Assembly: GCA_017163975.1 (NCBI GenBank)
Contig: JAFFSR010000220.1
Span: 13,410,001-13,474,000, forward strand
Length of the DNA: 64,000 nucleotides
Reading direction: 5' to 3'
Source of the DNA: Anastatus disparis
Lineage: Eukaryota > Arthropoda > Insecta > Hymenoptera > Eupelmidae
In this document: positions 23,363 to 35,495 of the stretch, piece by piece
How the letters are laid out: each line of letters starts with the position of its first letter
How positions within the stretch are numbered: the first letter of the stretch is position 1
Program-made: the position numbers and the translations under genes
The notes under the pieces: generated by a model
The model's input: the letters and a program-made list of their open reading frames with translations, nothing else
What the model was told of the DNA's origin: nothing
Databases searched by the model: none

Positions 23363-26300
23363 ATGGTTACCGTCTCGAGGCTCACCTTAATCAAGCTCTT
23401 CGAGCTCGTAAGTAATTTTTATTGTTCGAAATTTATATTTATGTATCATAAATTACAATCGTGACCCTGGTAGAAAATTAACCATTTTTTGGTCATAATT
23501 GTTGAGCTAAGCATGTTAAAATGACACATATCTAGAAATTCTGGAAATACTTAAAACAGAATTTCTAGATAGGTGTCATTTTAACATTCTTAGCTCAACA
23601 ATTATGACCAAAAAATGGTTAATATTCTACCAGGGGAATTTGATACTGAAATAGTTTATTAATGGAACTTTTTATTTAAATTACTATTTGCATAATGTAA
23701 GCATAATTAATGTGTAAATTTGATGATTCACACAACATAATGAATAATATCGCTTGCATAATTCATTTTTAGAAGATCGTTAAGTTATAGTATTTGATTA
23801 AGTAAAAACAACGTTCGAATGATAACAAAATGTTTGGATATCAATATAAAAACTTTGAATCGAATGGATTTCCTAAGAAAACGTTAAATTGAAAAATATT
23901 TACGCTCATAGTATACCATCACACATTTAACTTTAAAGCTTCTGTCACCAAGAATATGCTTTATTAATAAATTATCTCAATGATTTTTTTTCATTCTTCA
24001 TATAATAATATCAAAGAATATATTTAAAGATGATTAAAACGTCTTATCATCTAAAGTAATGTTTATAATTAACTATCGTTATATACGAATTGTGCTTTCT
24101 GTCACGCAATATCATATTTAATTAAATTATGCATGAATGAGTAATTAATTTAGTAATAAAATTAAAATCAAATATTTCAATGATAACATAAAATTATTAT
24201 CATGAATTTATAATTTTGATCAAATAAACTGATTATATTATTAAAAAGAAAAATAAACTTGAATTTTTAAATTTTGTATTTGGGTTAAATACACTGTTAT
24301 ATGTAAGTCTTAAAATTAATTTTTTAGAATAATTTAAAATCAAGGAAACGTTTTCACTTACTTTTGTTTCAATTAATTTAACATTTAATTTAATAAAAAA
24401 TTGACCATGAAATAACCGACAACAATAGAACGATGACGTCACACGAAAAATTGAATATTATTCAAACTTTCTAGTTTAATCACGCTCGCTGCATTCCCAG
24501 CATACATTAATTCGAATTGTTATTTAAAATTCACATCGCGCATGAGAGGCAATAGCCGTGCTTTATAATACAAAACGAAATATGACATAAGCGCGAAACT
24601 GATTATTAACCATGATTTTTGTTGTCACCAAAAGAATAATCAGTAGGATGTCCTTTATTTCGCGACCATTAACTTTTACACGCATCATACTCTAATTTTA
24701 GAATTCTTTTTTTTTATTTTTGTTAACGATGCTCATTATGCGTCTGGTGAACATTTATTTAGTCATTTTTTTTACTATATTTTTGTTGTAGAACATTAAA
24801 AAATTGAAAAATAATCTATAATTAAATTCGTAGTTTAAATAAAATGAATAAAAATATTATAATTAATAGCATAATTTTTGTATGAGTTTTTTTACATTAA
24901 TTTCAATTCGTACAGCTCAATTAAAGTTTTAATTATTAAATTTAAAAAGAAGAAGATTACTTTAACTGAATGTATTGTATTCATAAGTCCTAAAAAATAA
25001 AATGAAAAAACATTATATTAAATTTTATTAAAATAAAAAATCTGCTTAATTAAAATAATAATGTGGTATATGTGCATTTTCCCTTATGTGCATACCGCGT
25101 CTAACTATGCTCGACTTGTTCTACTTATTTCGGATCATTAAGAACAAATAACTTTTGCAATTTTGAGATAATTAAATTACATAGAGACATTTTAGATAGA
25201 GAATTATTGAGGTAATAAATTTATATATTAAAAATTTCTCTAATCTCATTTTGAAATAAAATATTAAAAAGTATTTCAAATAAAATTTGATTAATTATGA
25301 CTAAGCATTCTAAAAGATATAAACGTAAGTTAAAATGAACAAAATTTGATGAATATATAGAGATAACATTACGATTGAAAAATCTTTTCCTAATTAAATT
25401 TTAGATATCTTACTAAAAACTAATTTTGTTAATTAAAAATATCTGATATCATTATTTAATATTAAAAATACAGTGTAAAAGACTAATCTTTGTAATATCA
25501 GTTGATCGATAAACACCATTACAAAATATAATCTGTTTATCAGTTTGATTAAATTAAAAAGATAAAAAACAATCCAAAAGCCCTTAAATCTTAAAAATTT
25601 TAAAACTCCACGCCTTTCTAACCAACAAGGTCGTCAAGGCAGATCTTGTTTATAAAGTTAAAGGCCGAGGATGACATCAGGAGGCGTGCATGCGCGCATA
25701 TTGTGCAATTCGACAGAGATTCTCTGACACATGAAGTGATTTTTCAACTCGTGTAATATTATATGTTTATGAGAATTTTAAGTTTTGCCTTTGAGAACGA
25801 AAAATAAAATTAAGAAAAAGGAATTTTATTAATAAATGTTATTGCCATTACCAATTGAATTTCGGGGTATTTTTTTGTTAAAAAATAAATAAATGGAAAT
25901 AATTATTGTTCGGGATTCTTTTTTAAATTATGTTTAGTTCATATTATTTTTTATAATTAATATATTTTTATGTTTTTTACAAAAACAAATAATGAATGAC
26001 AAGACATCGTTAAAAAAGCACTATATTACATAAAATCTGTTACGATTGTTTTCATTTGAAAAATGCGATGAAAATTGAAAAACTAAAATTAGAAACATTT
26101 ATGAGTAGTGATTACTTCATATAATAACGTCATTTACTTGTTTATCGTTTTCCTCCTTTGTTAATTTTTCATTATTTTATTAATTCATTCGATACTCGGT
26201 TATAAATATGACCATAAGTACACAACATTCCATTGTTATTATGTCATTCATGTACGAAACGTTTTTTAACAGACATAAACGCATGATTTATTTGATATTT

Positions 26301-28649
26301 TGTAAATATATTTGATTATCATAAAAAATGCATTTTTCAATCATAGCTGTAGAGAAAATAAAAATATATTTGAATTGAATTATTGCAAAATTTTTCTTTC
26401 TGAAAAAGAATAACTAGGTTTTCAAGAATTAAAAATGATTAACTAATCAAAATTTTAAGCATCCAAATTTTCTTTTTGTCAATTCTTTAACTGATATACA
26501 TAATTTTTAATTCAATTATACATTGCAATATCCATTACTTAATAAAAAAAGTACAATTGCTTAACAATTTGATTTTATAATAATTATAAAACTTCCGCTA
26601 AAGTATTAAAAATAATTTGTTAATTTTTATTTTCTGGACATCTTTTCCAGTGTTTCTCTTTTTTTACGTGCAATTTTAAAAGAAACAAAAAAAATTAAAA
26701 AAAAAACAATTTAACAATTTAACACATCTTAATGATAAATGAAAAAAATTTGTTCTAATTCATGTAAAGTAAAATAAAATAACGTAGGAATACACGAATA
26801 AAATACAAGTCGCTCATACAAAAGAAATATCATTTATTCACATAATTCCAACGTGTATACATTGCATATATCTTCGTTCGAAAATGTGCTACTTCCATTG
26901 GCCTCATTCACGCCTATAAAGTGTAATAAGTTATATACACTTTTAAATAATGAGAGCAAATCGTTAATCAAACAATTTTATTAACAACTTGTTTAGACTA
27001 TTCGCGAAAAGTAGAAAGTGATTATTAATATCGTCGCTGTCATTTTAATCAATCACTAGTAAAATCTAATATTATTAACGCTTTTTATTATATAAAAATA
27101 TTTTATTTGATATATTCTTACAGAAATTTTGGAATTTTTTATGCAATCAATATTTTTCTTAAATTTTCATTAAATATTAATTTAAAAAGTTGTGGAGAAC
27201 ATTAATTCTATACTTACAATGATTATATTTTAATAATCATTTTAAAAATTTTAAATTGATTAAAAAAATAATTTTCTGATATTGTTAAATAAAATCTATT
27301 ATATATCATTCAAGTTGTCGATATAAATATATAATTTTAACCGCAAATTCAATTATTTTTTAAGAAATCATTAATGAGGTTATAGACAATGTTGGCTTAA
27401 TCAATTTTTAACAAAAAATCACTCAGATATCCATCACATTAAAAAAATATTTATACACTCAGAGAAAAAAAGTAGAGTTATAATTACAATCCTTATTGTA
27501 AAGCCGCCGCAGACTGTAATTTTTGATAAAAATTACAGCATGTGACTACTTTACGATAAAGTATGACAATTTTTACAAAAAAGTTTACTAATTTTTACAC
27601 CATTTTTCTCTCTTTCAACAATCTAGTTAATAATTTTCTTTATCACCACTCTAATATGTAATTTAATTATTAAATTTCAGATTCTCGTATGTATAATCAT
27701 CGGATTACATTATGATAATCCAACGGTTTACGGTACAACTACAGGACATCTGTTGACCGTAGGAACATTCGGTGGTTACCTTATAATTCTTATAGGTCTT
27801 TTTGCCGGTGGCATGATGGGAACACCAGTTAACCGACGTGTTGTAAGTACAAAGTTTCATTAAAATTTAATTATTAAATTCATTTTTAGAAAAAAAAGAA
27901 TTTACGATTACTCGATTTCTAGATATATTTTATTTAGTTCTTATACACAATGTGCAGTTTAAGAGTAGTCCAAATGATAGTTTATGGGGATACTTAAAAG
28001 TAAGCGAAATATCAAGTTGAGCATAGTATAATAATTTCAGCAACAATATTTATTTATTTTTCTCTTTAAATTGACTACAAATCACTTGAAGAATGTTTTT
28101 TTTATAAAATATAATGATAAATTTGGGAGAAAATTATACAGTTAGCATATTTGAAAATCTTCCACGTTAATGCATGATACAGCCAATAATTTTGGATTAA
28201 TCTTGCAAATAAACAGATCAACTAACAAGTGTGATACACCATTTCTCCAAAATAAAAACTAAGCTCAATTTGATATTTTGTCGACTTCACTATAAGCTAT
28301 CATTTACACCAATTTTTAATTGATTTATCAAATTCTCAAAAGGGTCAAACCTTCAAGTCCCTATTTACATTTGTACAATTTTAAGCAATTTACGAATAAT
28401 GTATATTTAAAAATCATATTAGATAATTTGTTTATCTTTGACAATTACTATATTTAATCGATAATTTTCTTTTTGCAGGATCTGTTCTTCAGTTTGATGG
28501 GTTGCGTTCTATTCATTGCTGCTGGTGCACTGATCATCGACAATCACAAAAACTCAGGCGGTAGCATAGTGGCCAAGGGTTCACTCAGCATAGTCGAAGG
28601 AATTCTCTTCTTCATCGATGCCGTTCTGACTTTTAGAGGCGAAGCATAA
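23363..28649 (+). CDS. Small four-transmembrane protein, MARVEL/Snakeskin-like
   Basis: Three coding exons join in phase: 23363-23407, 27681-27842 and 28479-28649, giving 125 residues. All introns have GTAAGT donors and pyrimidine-AG acceptors. The start is the first ATG after a good acceptor and lies in the context AAAAATGG. Four hydrophobic helices are clear: about residues 7-24 (LIKLFELILVCIIIGL), 38-60, 71-89 and 103-118. The short loops are the usual MARVEL layout. The pattern resembles insect Snakeskin, a smooth septate junction protein of gut and Malpighian tubule. The fly protein is longer, about 160 residues, so this may be a paralogue or another small four-helix family. It probably acts in the plasma membrane at cell contacts. 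The gene has a proposed distant 5' exon near 13 kb. A long fold-back repeat sits just 57 bases inside its intron after the first coding exon. Confidence 0.75.
23465..23635. mobile_element. Fold-back MITE with 79-base arms
   Basis: Arms 23465-23543 and 23557-23635 are inverted copies with about three mismatches in 79 bases, separated by a 13-base loop. The ends read CCCTGGTAGAA and TTCTACCAGGG. It has no coding content. It lies in the intron right after the start-codon exon of the four-TM gene. Transcribed, it would fold into one long hairpin. No clear target-site duplication was seen, so the superfamily is unknown. Confidence 0.85.
25610..25750. other. GC-richer intronic pocket, possible regulatory element
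   Basis: About 140 bases of clearly higher complexity (for example AAGGTCGTCAAGGCAGATC and GAGGCGTGCATGCGCGCAT) stand in extremely AT-rich intron sequence. There is no open frame. Such islands in insect introns are often conserved enhancers; here that is inference only. Confidence 0.3.
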
Positions 28650-29700
28650 ACAAAATTATACGTCAAATTTTATTTATACCAATCACCCTCTTTCTCTCTC
28701 TATGTCTCATTCGTGAAAGATGTTCTAGCAAGCTTACCACGCTCATCACATGTATTTTTAAATATATACATACGTAGATATATTTTAAAGATTAATTCAG
28801 TCAAAAATTATACAGACAGTTTATTTTTATTGATGAAACAATATAGATGCGTTGATATACTAAACCGTTGATATATCAAGTATGTAATAAGAATGCAAAA
28901 GAGTAAAATATTTATGAATATTTTTTCTTCTATTCTCGTTCGTTTGTAATGTCACAAAAGCGTTGAGTTAAAAATTATTTTTATTGTTAGCTTTAAGTTT
29001 TGTTGATGTAACAACACTGCCAGATTAATGTTTACAGTGAAATTTTCGCTCTAAAATAAAGTTAATATTTCACTCTAATCAAAGCGATGTAATTTTTGAA
29101 TCTAAAATCATCGCAAAAGTGATGATTTTGTTTTGTTGATGTTAAAAATTTAACGAGAAACTTTAAACTAGAACATCTTTTACTAAAGTTATATATGCAC
29201 AGTGTCAAGGGGCTGCTGTTATTACCGGAACATACGGCCAGTATATATCGTTAAACGAAAATTTTTTATTGTTAATCGCCTTAATTGCAACTCATATTAA
29301 AACAAAAAAGCGTAAATAATTCTAAAGAATATTTTTGTTTGAAAAATGCAATTACGTTACTGAAAAAGATATTTTTACAGATTTACATTCTAAAATATTA
29401 GAATTATTGTACAACGATATTAGATTTTGCATTTGAAGTTTTACAAAAATGTTACTCAAAGATGATAAGTTTATCAAAAGTACAACGAAGATCATATATA
29501 AAACAAATGTTAATAGATTTAAACCAAACTAGATATTTTTTTATAAAGTATTTTGTGAAAATATTTTTATATCGACCAAATCAGTTACACAATTTATCAT
29601 GCAGTTTATGATTAGTATATTTTTGTTCGAAAAAAGAAAAGTCAGAAATATACAACGTTACCTTTAGCAACCGTAAGAAAAAGAATAAAGTTTTTTTTTA
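28650..29700 (+). other. 3' untranslated region of the four-TM gene
   Basis: After the TAA at 28647-28649 no further coding exon follows. Candidate polyadenylation signals on the plus strand are AAAATAAAG near 29,054 and AGAATAAAG near 29,682. Which one is used cannot be decided from sequence. Confidence 0.4.
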
Positions 29701-29821
29701 TACAATATATACATTTATTTGTATTGTACCTGATAAAAAATTAATATTTTTTTTTATCTTTATTAAGTGCCTTGACGATTTTTCGCAGTACGAATATTAA
29801 ATTGAAATCAATGAAAAATCT

Positions 29822-29880
29822 TTACAACAAAAAAGCTTTAGCAGCGGGGCCAAGTAATTCGGTTGCTCGCAGTCCCTTTC
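29822..29880 (-). CDS. Possible last coding exon of an unidentified minus-strand gene
   Basis: On the minus strand a good acceptor (TTATTTTTAG) precedes a 59-base GC-richer segment. In one frame it reads KGLRATELLGPAAKAFLL and then TAA. A polyadenylation signal AATAAA lies on the same strand at 29764-29759, about 60 bases past the stop. Both signals fit a 3'-terminal exon lying tail-to-tail with the four-TM gene. A second frame is also open through the exon, so the frame is not certain. No upstream exon was found between here and the ANK gene. It could instead be the tail of a gene whose other exons lie further upstream, or a fragment. The product is not recognised. Confidence 0.25.
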
Positions 29881-31454
29881 CTAAAAATAAAAAATAAAAA
29901 ATAATAATCGTCAGTACAATTGTAATAATCATTAAGAGTATTAAGCTTCATCTATATAAAGCTATATTGTAACATTAATATGTAAGGTAATAACCGTCTA
30001 TCGTCATTATCGCTCATGTAAATTAAGATTTATGCCATTTATCATTATGTCGTATATATTTATAGATTTTAAGAACACAAAAATTAAAGCGTAATCCGCT
30101 TGGGGGTAATATACCAATATACCTCGATAGAATTTTACCTTTATACATAAATATCTATATTTTTTTTTCAAATAAATGTTTTAAACATTTTTACTTAACA
30201 TATACAAGTAAGTTTTTTATGCGTTATTTTACAGCACTATATTTTCTTTTAAATTATAAACTTACCAAGTTGTGTGAATTTTAAAATTATAGAATTCTGC
30301 GCCATACGATATATAAACATGTATCTGTATTTCTATCATAGTGCTGTAGTAAAAAAAAAGAAGATAAAATATTTACTCACATTTTTGCGTTTTACTTGTA
30401 AATTTTTTTTTGTAACGCTATTTAGCAAGCTTTAAGTAATAAATGTTTATAAAAATATATATTTTAGATTTATTTATAGTAGCCAAATAAGTTTTTGTTA
30501 AATTTTATTGTATCATAAACACAATTTTTAAGTACTTTCATTTTTTTTTACAACAAACTTAATTAAATTAAAACTTATAATAGATTTTGAAATATATTTG
30601 ATTACTAACGTTATTGAATTCAACTCAAAAACCAGCGTATTGAATATTATGAAATTTTTTAAATATTTGTATCGTAATACCACCTTAATATTTTTTCTAA
30701 TTATAAATAAAAAAGGGTACTCAATATTAATCAATACATAAATAATTTATAATAATTTAATTTTAAAATAAAAAATTTTTTTTGTAAATGTAAGAAAACT
30801 TAATTAGCTAAGCAATCTGTATCTGAAAAATAATTAATGCATTTCATAATTTTGAAATAATTTATTGAATATACATATTTCAAATATTTTATATATTTCG
30901 TTTACATAAAAAACTGATTTCAAATCATTATATGGACACACAGCCGCAAAAGAACTTATATTTTAAAATTATTGGTAAACATGAAAATGTTTTTTTTTTA
31001 ATAATCAATGAATTTAATGTTGAAAAATATTTTTAATTTATATGATATATGAATCGCGTGATTGACAAAGTGATATTTATTTTTCAATTTCTTTGTTTTC
31101 TTTTTTCTTTAAGAAAACTAATACAAGAATAATTTGAATATTAATTAAATATTTAACGACTAAAAAATTACTATATTCCATTGTAACTGTAGAACATACT
31201 TGATTTTTTAGAAAAATTACTAAGCATGCGGTAAAAATAAATAAATACGTAAGAAAATTTATTTTATGTAAATGGAATTTTTACACATGTAACAATTTTT
31301 GCCTTTTATATGATAATTTTTTTACAGAGTCAAGTCTGTTCCACAGTTGCAATAAAATAAGCTAATTCTACTCATAAAATTTTCCCCCATTTACTTTTTT
31401 AAGTTCGATAGAAACTTTCAGAATATGCATATCAAAATATACCAATAATCGGAA
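29881..31454. other. AT-rich spacer between the possible minus-strand exon and the ANK gene
   Basis: No coding exon was recognised. The 31,300-31,454 end is presumably the 3' untranslated part of the ankyrin gene on the minus strand. Confidence 0.5.
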
Positions 31455-33539
31455 TTATTTTTCAAAAGCCAAAGCCAAATTACACAAGTCTTCATTTTTC
31501 AAATGGCTAAGAATATTTTCGGTGCAGGGATCAGGCAAATCTCTTCCGATGATAAAATTCAAATACTCTTTCGTCGATTCGAGTAGAATCGATCTAAGCA
31601 AACCTTTTATAAATTGCTTGATAATCATGTCGTTGTACAAAGTAATCTTAGATTTACAATTGGCCTTTATTGATTTTCTAAAATCATCGTTCTTAACGCG
31701 CACCGCGATTTCGTTAACATTCAGAAACAATAAATCGTAAAAAGACGCGTATCGATCGATCATTATAACTTTCAACTTTTGAAGTTCATCCTTGCAACGT
31801 TCGACGAACGACTGACCATTTTCACCTTGTTTCTTCGTTATGATACGCTCGCATTTAGAAAATTCTTGTTTAATATTCTCGTTGACGTACAAGCCAGCAA
31901 CTTCCAACTTTTGTATATGTTCTATAACCAATGAAATTTTTTCTCTGTTCGACAATACCGTACGTTCTGATATGTAAAACGATACGTTCATACTGTTAAT
32001 ATCACCAAAATCTAAGAGATGACGTAGATCTGTGCTGCTGCAATTTTCAAAATGTTGCACAGTTGATTCGGTCGTCATGTAACGTAACATTAGCAGTTCA
32101 TTGCTTCGATTGATATTAAGATCAGATTTTCTTTTCAACATCAATGAAATGATGTCCAAGAAATTTTCCATTTCCGTAAGATCAAAATTACCGCTCGTAT
32201 CTCTCTTTGGCATTTTGTAATGAAAAAAACATATGCTGCTAACATTGGCATAATGATTCAACAACACTTTGACAGTGTTGACATAATAAGATGAAATAGC
32301 CATTTGCAAAGCAGTTTGGCCGTTTGAATTTTTGGCATCGACATCGGCACCATATTTTAACAGCAAATCAATGCATTCGGCCTTTTCAATATCGTTCAAA
32401 TCACGCTCTTTTGTTCCATGCAAGGTATTATAATTGGTAAAAAGCTTTTTGCCATCAATCACAAGATGGACCAGAGTTTCTTTGGATTCGTTGCAAAATT
32501 TAACGTCCACATCTTGCTGTATCAACACATAAAACTTTTCTTTTTGGATAGCTTTAAACACATCGACAATTTCATCCCAAAAATCATCATCGATTTCTTG
32601 CAATTTTTCACAGATAACTTTCTTCACCTCGTGATACTCGCACTTGAAGACATGAAACAACGGCGGAGTGTCATTGGAATCCAAAGCGTCAATACCAGCT
32701 CTAAATCTGATCAATAATCTAACAATGTCAACTTGATCATTTTCAGCTTTGACCAATGCCATAACGTCATCTGGACTCTCAATATCGGCATTTCTAATGG
32801 TTTCGCAAATTTTTCTATGATTATAACGACAAGCTAAATGTAACGGTGTACGTTTAAATCTATCCTTAGCATTGACGTTGGCTCCATATTTTAACAATAA
32901 TTCTGCAACTTCAAAATTTTGATACTTCACAGCAAGATGTAACGGTCTGTAATAGACGTAATCCTTCCCGTAGAAACATTTTTCAAGATAAACGTTAACG
33001 TTAACGCGACCACGTTCGAGAAACGAATGTACAACGCGCCAATTATTGTGGACACAAGCAATGTGAAAATGTGACAGGCCGTAGACGGTAAATGGATTAT
33101 CTCTGCCATCGCATTGTGGTAGTAATAAATCGACCATTTTCTTAAAACGCATCTCAAACGCTAAATGTAACGGTGTTTGTTTTTGATAATTGAGTACATT
33201 TATCTTAGCACCAGCTGATATCAAAACTCTTGCTGTATCAACGTCGTTATTGATTACAGCAACGTGCAATGGACTTTCCGAATTTTTGTCTAATTCTGGT
33301 ATGTTTACCGGACAACCTTCGTTTAGTAACCATATTATTGTTCCCTTGTCTTTCTGTACGATTGCTTCCTTTAAAATTTTGTATCTTGATTCACAGCTGT
33401 CGGTGTAAGTGAATTTTTGTAGACTTGGAGAATTTGAACGGTGATAGGAGTAAGCTTGAGAAATATTATCGTTCATCGAATAATGGTTTGGTGCATCGAT
33501 GCAGCTGGTGTTAATAGATGAATTTGTTAAAGTCGACAT
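31455..33539 (-). CDS. Ankyrin-repeat protein with C-terminal PRANC/F-box-like domain
   Basis: One uninterrupted coding exon of 694 residues. The ATG at 33539-33537 is the first after a splice acceptor (ATTTTTCAG). A Ser/Asn/Tyr-rich N-terminus of about 45 residues is followed by ankyrin repeats. Clear ones are near residues 86-118 (ESPLHVAVINNDVDTARVLI), 120-150, 196-227 (RPLHLAVKYQNFEVAELLLK), 228-248 (RTPLHLACRYNH) and 386-430; weaker ones lie between. After a helical spacer the last 95 residues contain YASFYDLLFLNVNEIA and then LPDPCTENILSHLKNEDL, which matches the PRANC domain. PRANC is an F-box-like end that in poxvirus proteins docks SCF ubiquitin ligases. ANK-PRANC genes are known in Nasonia and other parasitoid wasps and are thought to be horizontally acquired. 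The ankyrin part would bind a target and the end would recruit Skp1/Cullin. Intact frame and normal splicing suggest a functional host gene. Confidence 0.85.
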   Translation of the reverse strand: MSTLTNSSINTSCIDAPNHYSMNDNISQAYSYHRSNSPSLQKFTYTDSCESRYKILKEAIVQKDKGTIIWLLNEGCPVNIPELDKNSESPLHVAVINNDVDTARVLISAGAKINVLNYQKQTPLHLAFEMRFKKMVDLLLPQCDGRDNPFTVYGLSHFHIACVHNNWRVVHSFLERGRVNVNVYLEKCFYGKDYVYYRPLHLAVKYQNFEVAELLLKYGANVNAKDRFKRTPLHLACRYNHRKICETIRNADIESPDDVMALVKAENDQVDIVRLLIRFRAGIDALDSNDTPPLFHVFKCEYHEVKKVICEKLQEIDDDFWDEIVDVFKAIQKEKFYVLIQQDVDVKFCNESKETLVHLVIDGKKLFTNYNTLHGTKERDLNDIEKAECIDLLLKYGADVDAKNSNGQTALQMAISSYYVNTVKVLLNHYANVSSICFFHYKMPKRDTSGNFDLTEMENFLDIISLMLKRKSDLNINRSNELLMLRYMTTESTVQHFENCSSTDLRHLLDFGDINSMNVSFYISERTVLSNREKISLVIEHIQKLEVAGLYVNENIKQEFSKCERIITKKQGENGQSFVERCKDELQKLKVIMIDRYASFYDLLFLNVNEIAVRVKNDDFRKSIKANCKSKITLYNDMIIKQFIKGLLRSILLESTKEYLNFIIGRDLPDPCTENILSHLKNEDLCNLALAFEK

Positions 33540-33576
33540 CTTCAAATATCTTGACTGCGTAATTTCTTTACAAATT
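33540..33576 (-). other. 5' untranslated part of the ANK-PRANC coding exon
   Basis: The minus-strand acceptor AG lies at 33578-33577. The 37 bases before the ATG carry no upstream ATG. Confidence 0.6.
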
Positions 33577-34847
33577 CTGAAAAATACAAATTATAAATTC
33601 ATATATTAGTTAATTCTTAAGGATCGAATAAATCCAATTTTTTAATGAGTTAAAGCTAAAATTTAAAGCCAGATTTTGTAACATAATTATTGATAAATTT
33701 TGAGATAATGTTGAGTTGTTTGTCTTTTTTTCAAATCAAGATAAATTTTTATCCTTTAAAATTACTATTCCAAGTTTTTATCACATATTTTATTACTTCT
33801 TATATATTACATATTTTTAACATTATTACTTGCAGTCATCTACAACAGAGTTAGTAAATAAAAAGTAATCAACAACAGGCATCAAATTCGATTCTCTTAA
33901 AATATTTAACCACTTATATGCCTTTAGATTCTTTAGTTACTAACAAAAAACAGTAAGAGTTTTGGCTCTTAGATTTTCTTCTAACTTTGGGATAGTTTTC
34001 TTTACATAAAATCACAAAGAAAGCAGCATCTATTCGATCTAATAATTAAATTTTATGATAAACAAATGTTTCTAGTTATTTTTAAAAAGTTATATTGACT
34101 TTATCACCATTGCAATTTCGCATGAATTTTTCTCTTCAACTACCAAACAAATTTAATTGTTTTTGAAAAGTTTTTTTTATTGATAAGTTTTGATCGCAAC
34201 TATCATTTGATTTTTGTGGAATCTTTTAAAATTATGAATTAAAAACTGTAAAATGTTAAAACCAATACCATTTTTTTAAAAAACCGAAAAATTCAAATAA
34301 AATAACTCATAACTTTTGAAAAATTAATTGCTACACCTAATGGACGTTGGCTTCATACATAATTTTATGCAACAAAAATTACCCCAAAAGTCAGAAGAAC
34401 ATTGAAAATCCGAATTTCTTACACTCTGCTTGTAAATTCTATATTTATGATTACATTTCCTTATTTTATCTTTTTTTTAAGTTTAGTGCTTTACCAAAGC
34501 CCCAAGACTAATTTAATATAAATAATGCTGCTATAAGACTATCACAATTGTTAAATAAAATTTTTGCAATAAGTTTATTAAATTTTAGAGTTAAAATTAT
34601 TTTAAATATTACGTCCATAAAGAATAATGAAATTTAATTAGCCTTTTAAAACATTCATAAATTAGATTCTCATCTGATATTTAAAATAAAAACAAAGATC
34701 ACATATCAAAACCGAATTGAATTACGATATTAACTGAAATTGCAAATTTTATCACAGTATATTCTTCATAAGCATAGATGAAAGTATTTCCTTTTGTCAA
34801 ATTCTCTTTTTTACTTTAATCATAATATCCTAATTGATTGTAACCGC
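33577..34847. other. Proposed 5' intron of the ANK-PRANC gene
   Basis: AT-rich, with no coding exon seen on either strand. Confidence 0.45.
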
Positions 34848-35045
34848 GAGGTTGTCAGTGGTTCAGTCGGTAGAGCGATGGATTCGTAATCTCGAGGTCC
34901 CGAGTTCGAATCCCGCTCTCGGCCGATTGATACAAGCACCACTATAAATTACATGTGCTTTGTTCACAAACACACTGAAGTTCTCCATAGCTAATTAGCA
35001 TCGCAATGATAGCTGAAATACAGCGACGTTAAATAAAATTTTAAA
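34848..35045 (+). mobile_element. tRNA-derived SINE, copy 4 (best full-length copy)
   Basis: This is the most complete member and can serve as the family reference. It has an A box in CAGTGGTTCAGTCGGTAGAGC, an anticodon-arm region GGATTCGTAATC, and a B box GAGTTCGAATCCCG. These are followed by a body (CCGATTGATACAAGCACCAC, ATGTGCTTTGTTCACAAAC) and a tail CTAATTAGCATCGCAATGAT ending GCGACGTTAAATAAAATTTT. By eye the head is closest to a Met- or Thr-type tRNA. It lies antisense inside the proposed ANK-PRANC 5' intron. Confidence 0.92.
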
Positions 35046-35429
35046 AAATTAAAAAAGTTTAAGTATAATGAAGTTTAAATTTTTTGTTTTAATCGTGAAT
35101 AAAAGTTAGTAAAATAATAAAAAATGTATTGTAAGTATGCTTTTAAAAATTAAATGTGATAATTTTACAATAAACCATTTAGTATTGTTTACACTATAAC
35201 GTAACGAAGGAAAAATTTCGGAATAAAATAATTAGTTTCATAAAATATTAAAATCATTTCTTAAATAAACTAGAATTATTAAATCAGTGAATAAATATTT
35301 TTTGTAATATCATTTCGTTCGTATTTAAATTAAAAAATAAGTGATTTATTATTTCATCTATAAGATAATCATATTGATATAATAAAATATGACATTATAC
35401 GTATATTGAAAATATTGAAAATATTTTAC

Positions 35430-35495
35430 CATTATCAATCCAACGACAGCTTCGAACTAATTACAGATCAATTGCAGTTAAGCTTTTTGAACCAC
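35430..35495 (-). other. Possible non-coding internal exon of ANK-PRANC
   Basis: Read on the minus strand, an acceptor (TTTTTTTCAG) precedes 66 bases that end in GATAATG with the donor GTAAAAT. All frames have stops, so it would be untranslated apart from a possible ATG at the end. Only splice-site shape and position support it. Confidence 0.3.

Noticed and set aside
34848..34925. A functional tRNA gene
   Set aside because: A and B boxes are good but the anticodon and acceptor stems do not pair properly, and the same head recurs with a common non-tRNA body, so it is a SINE.
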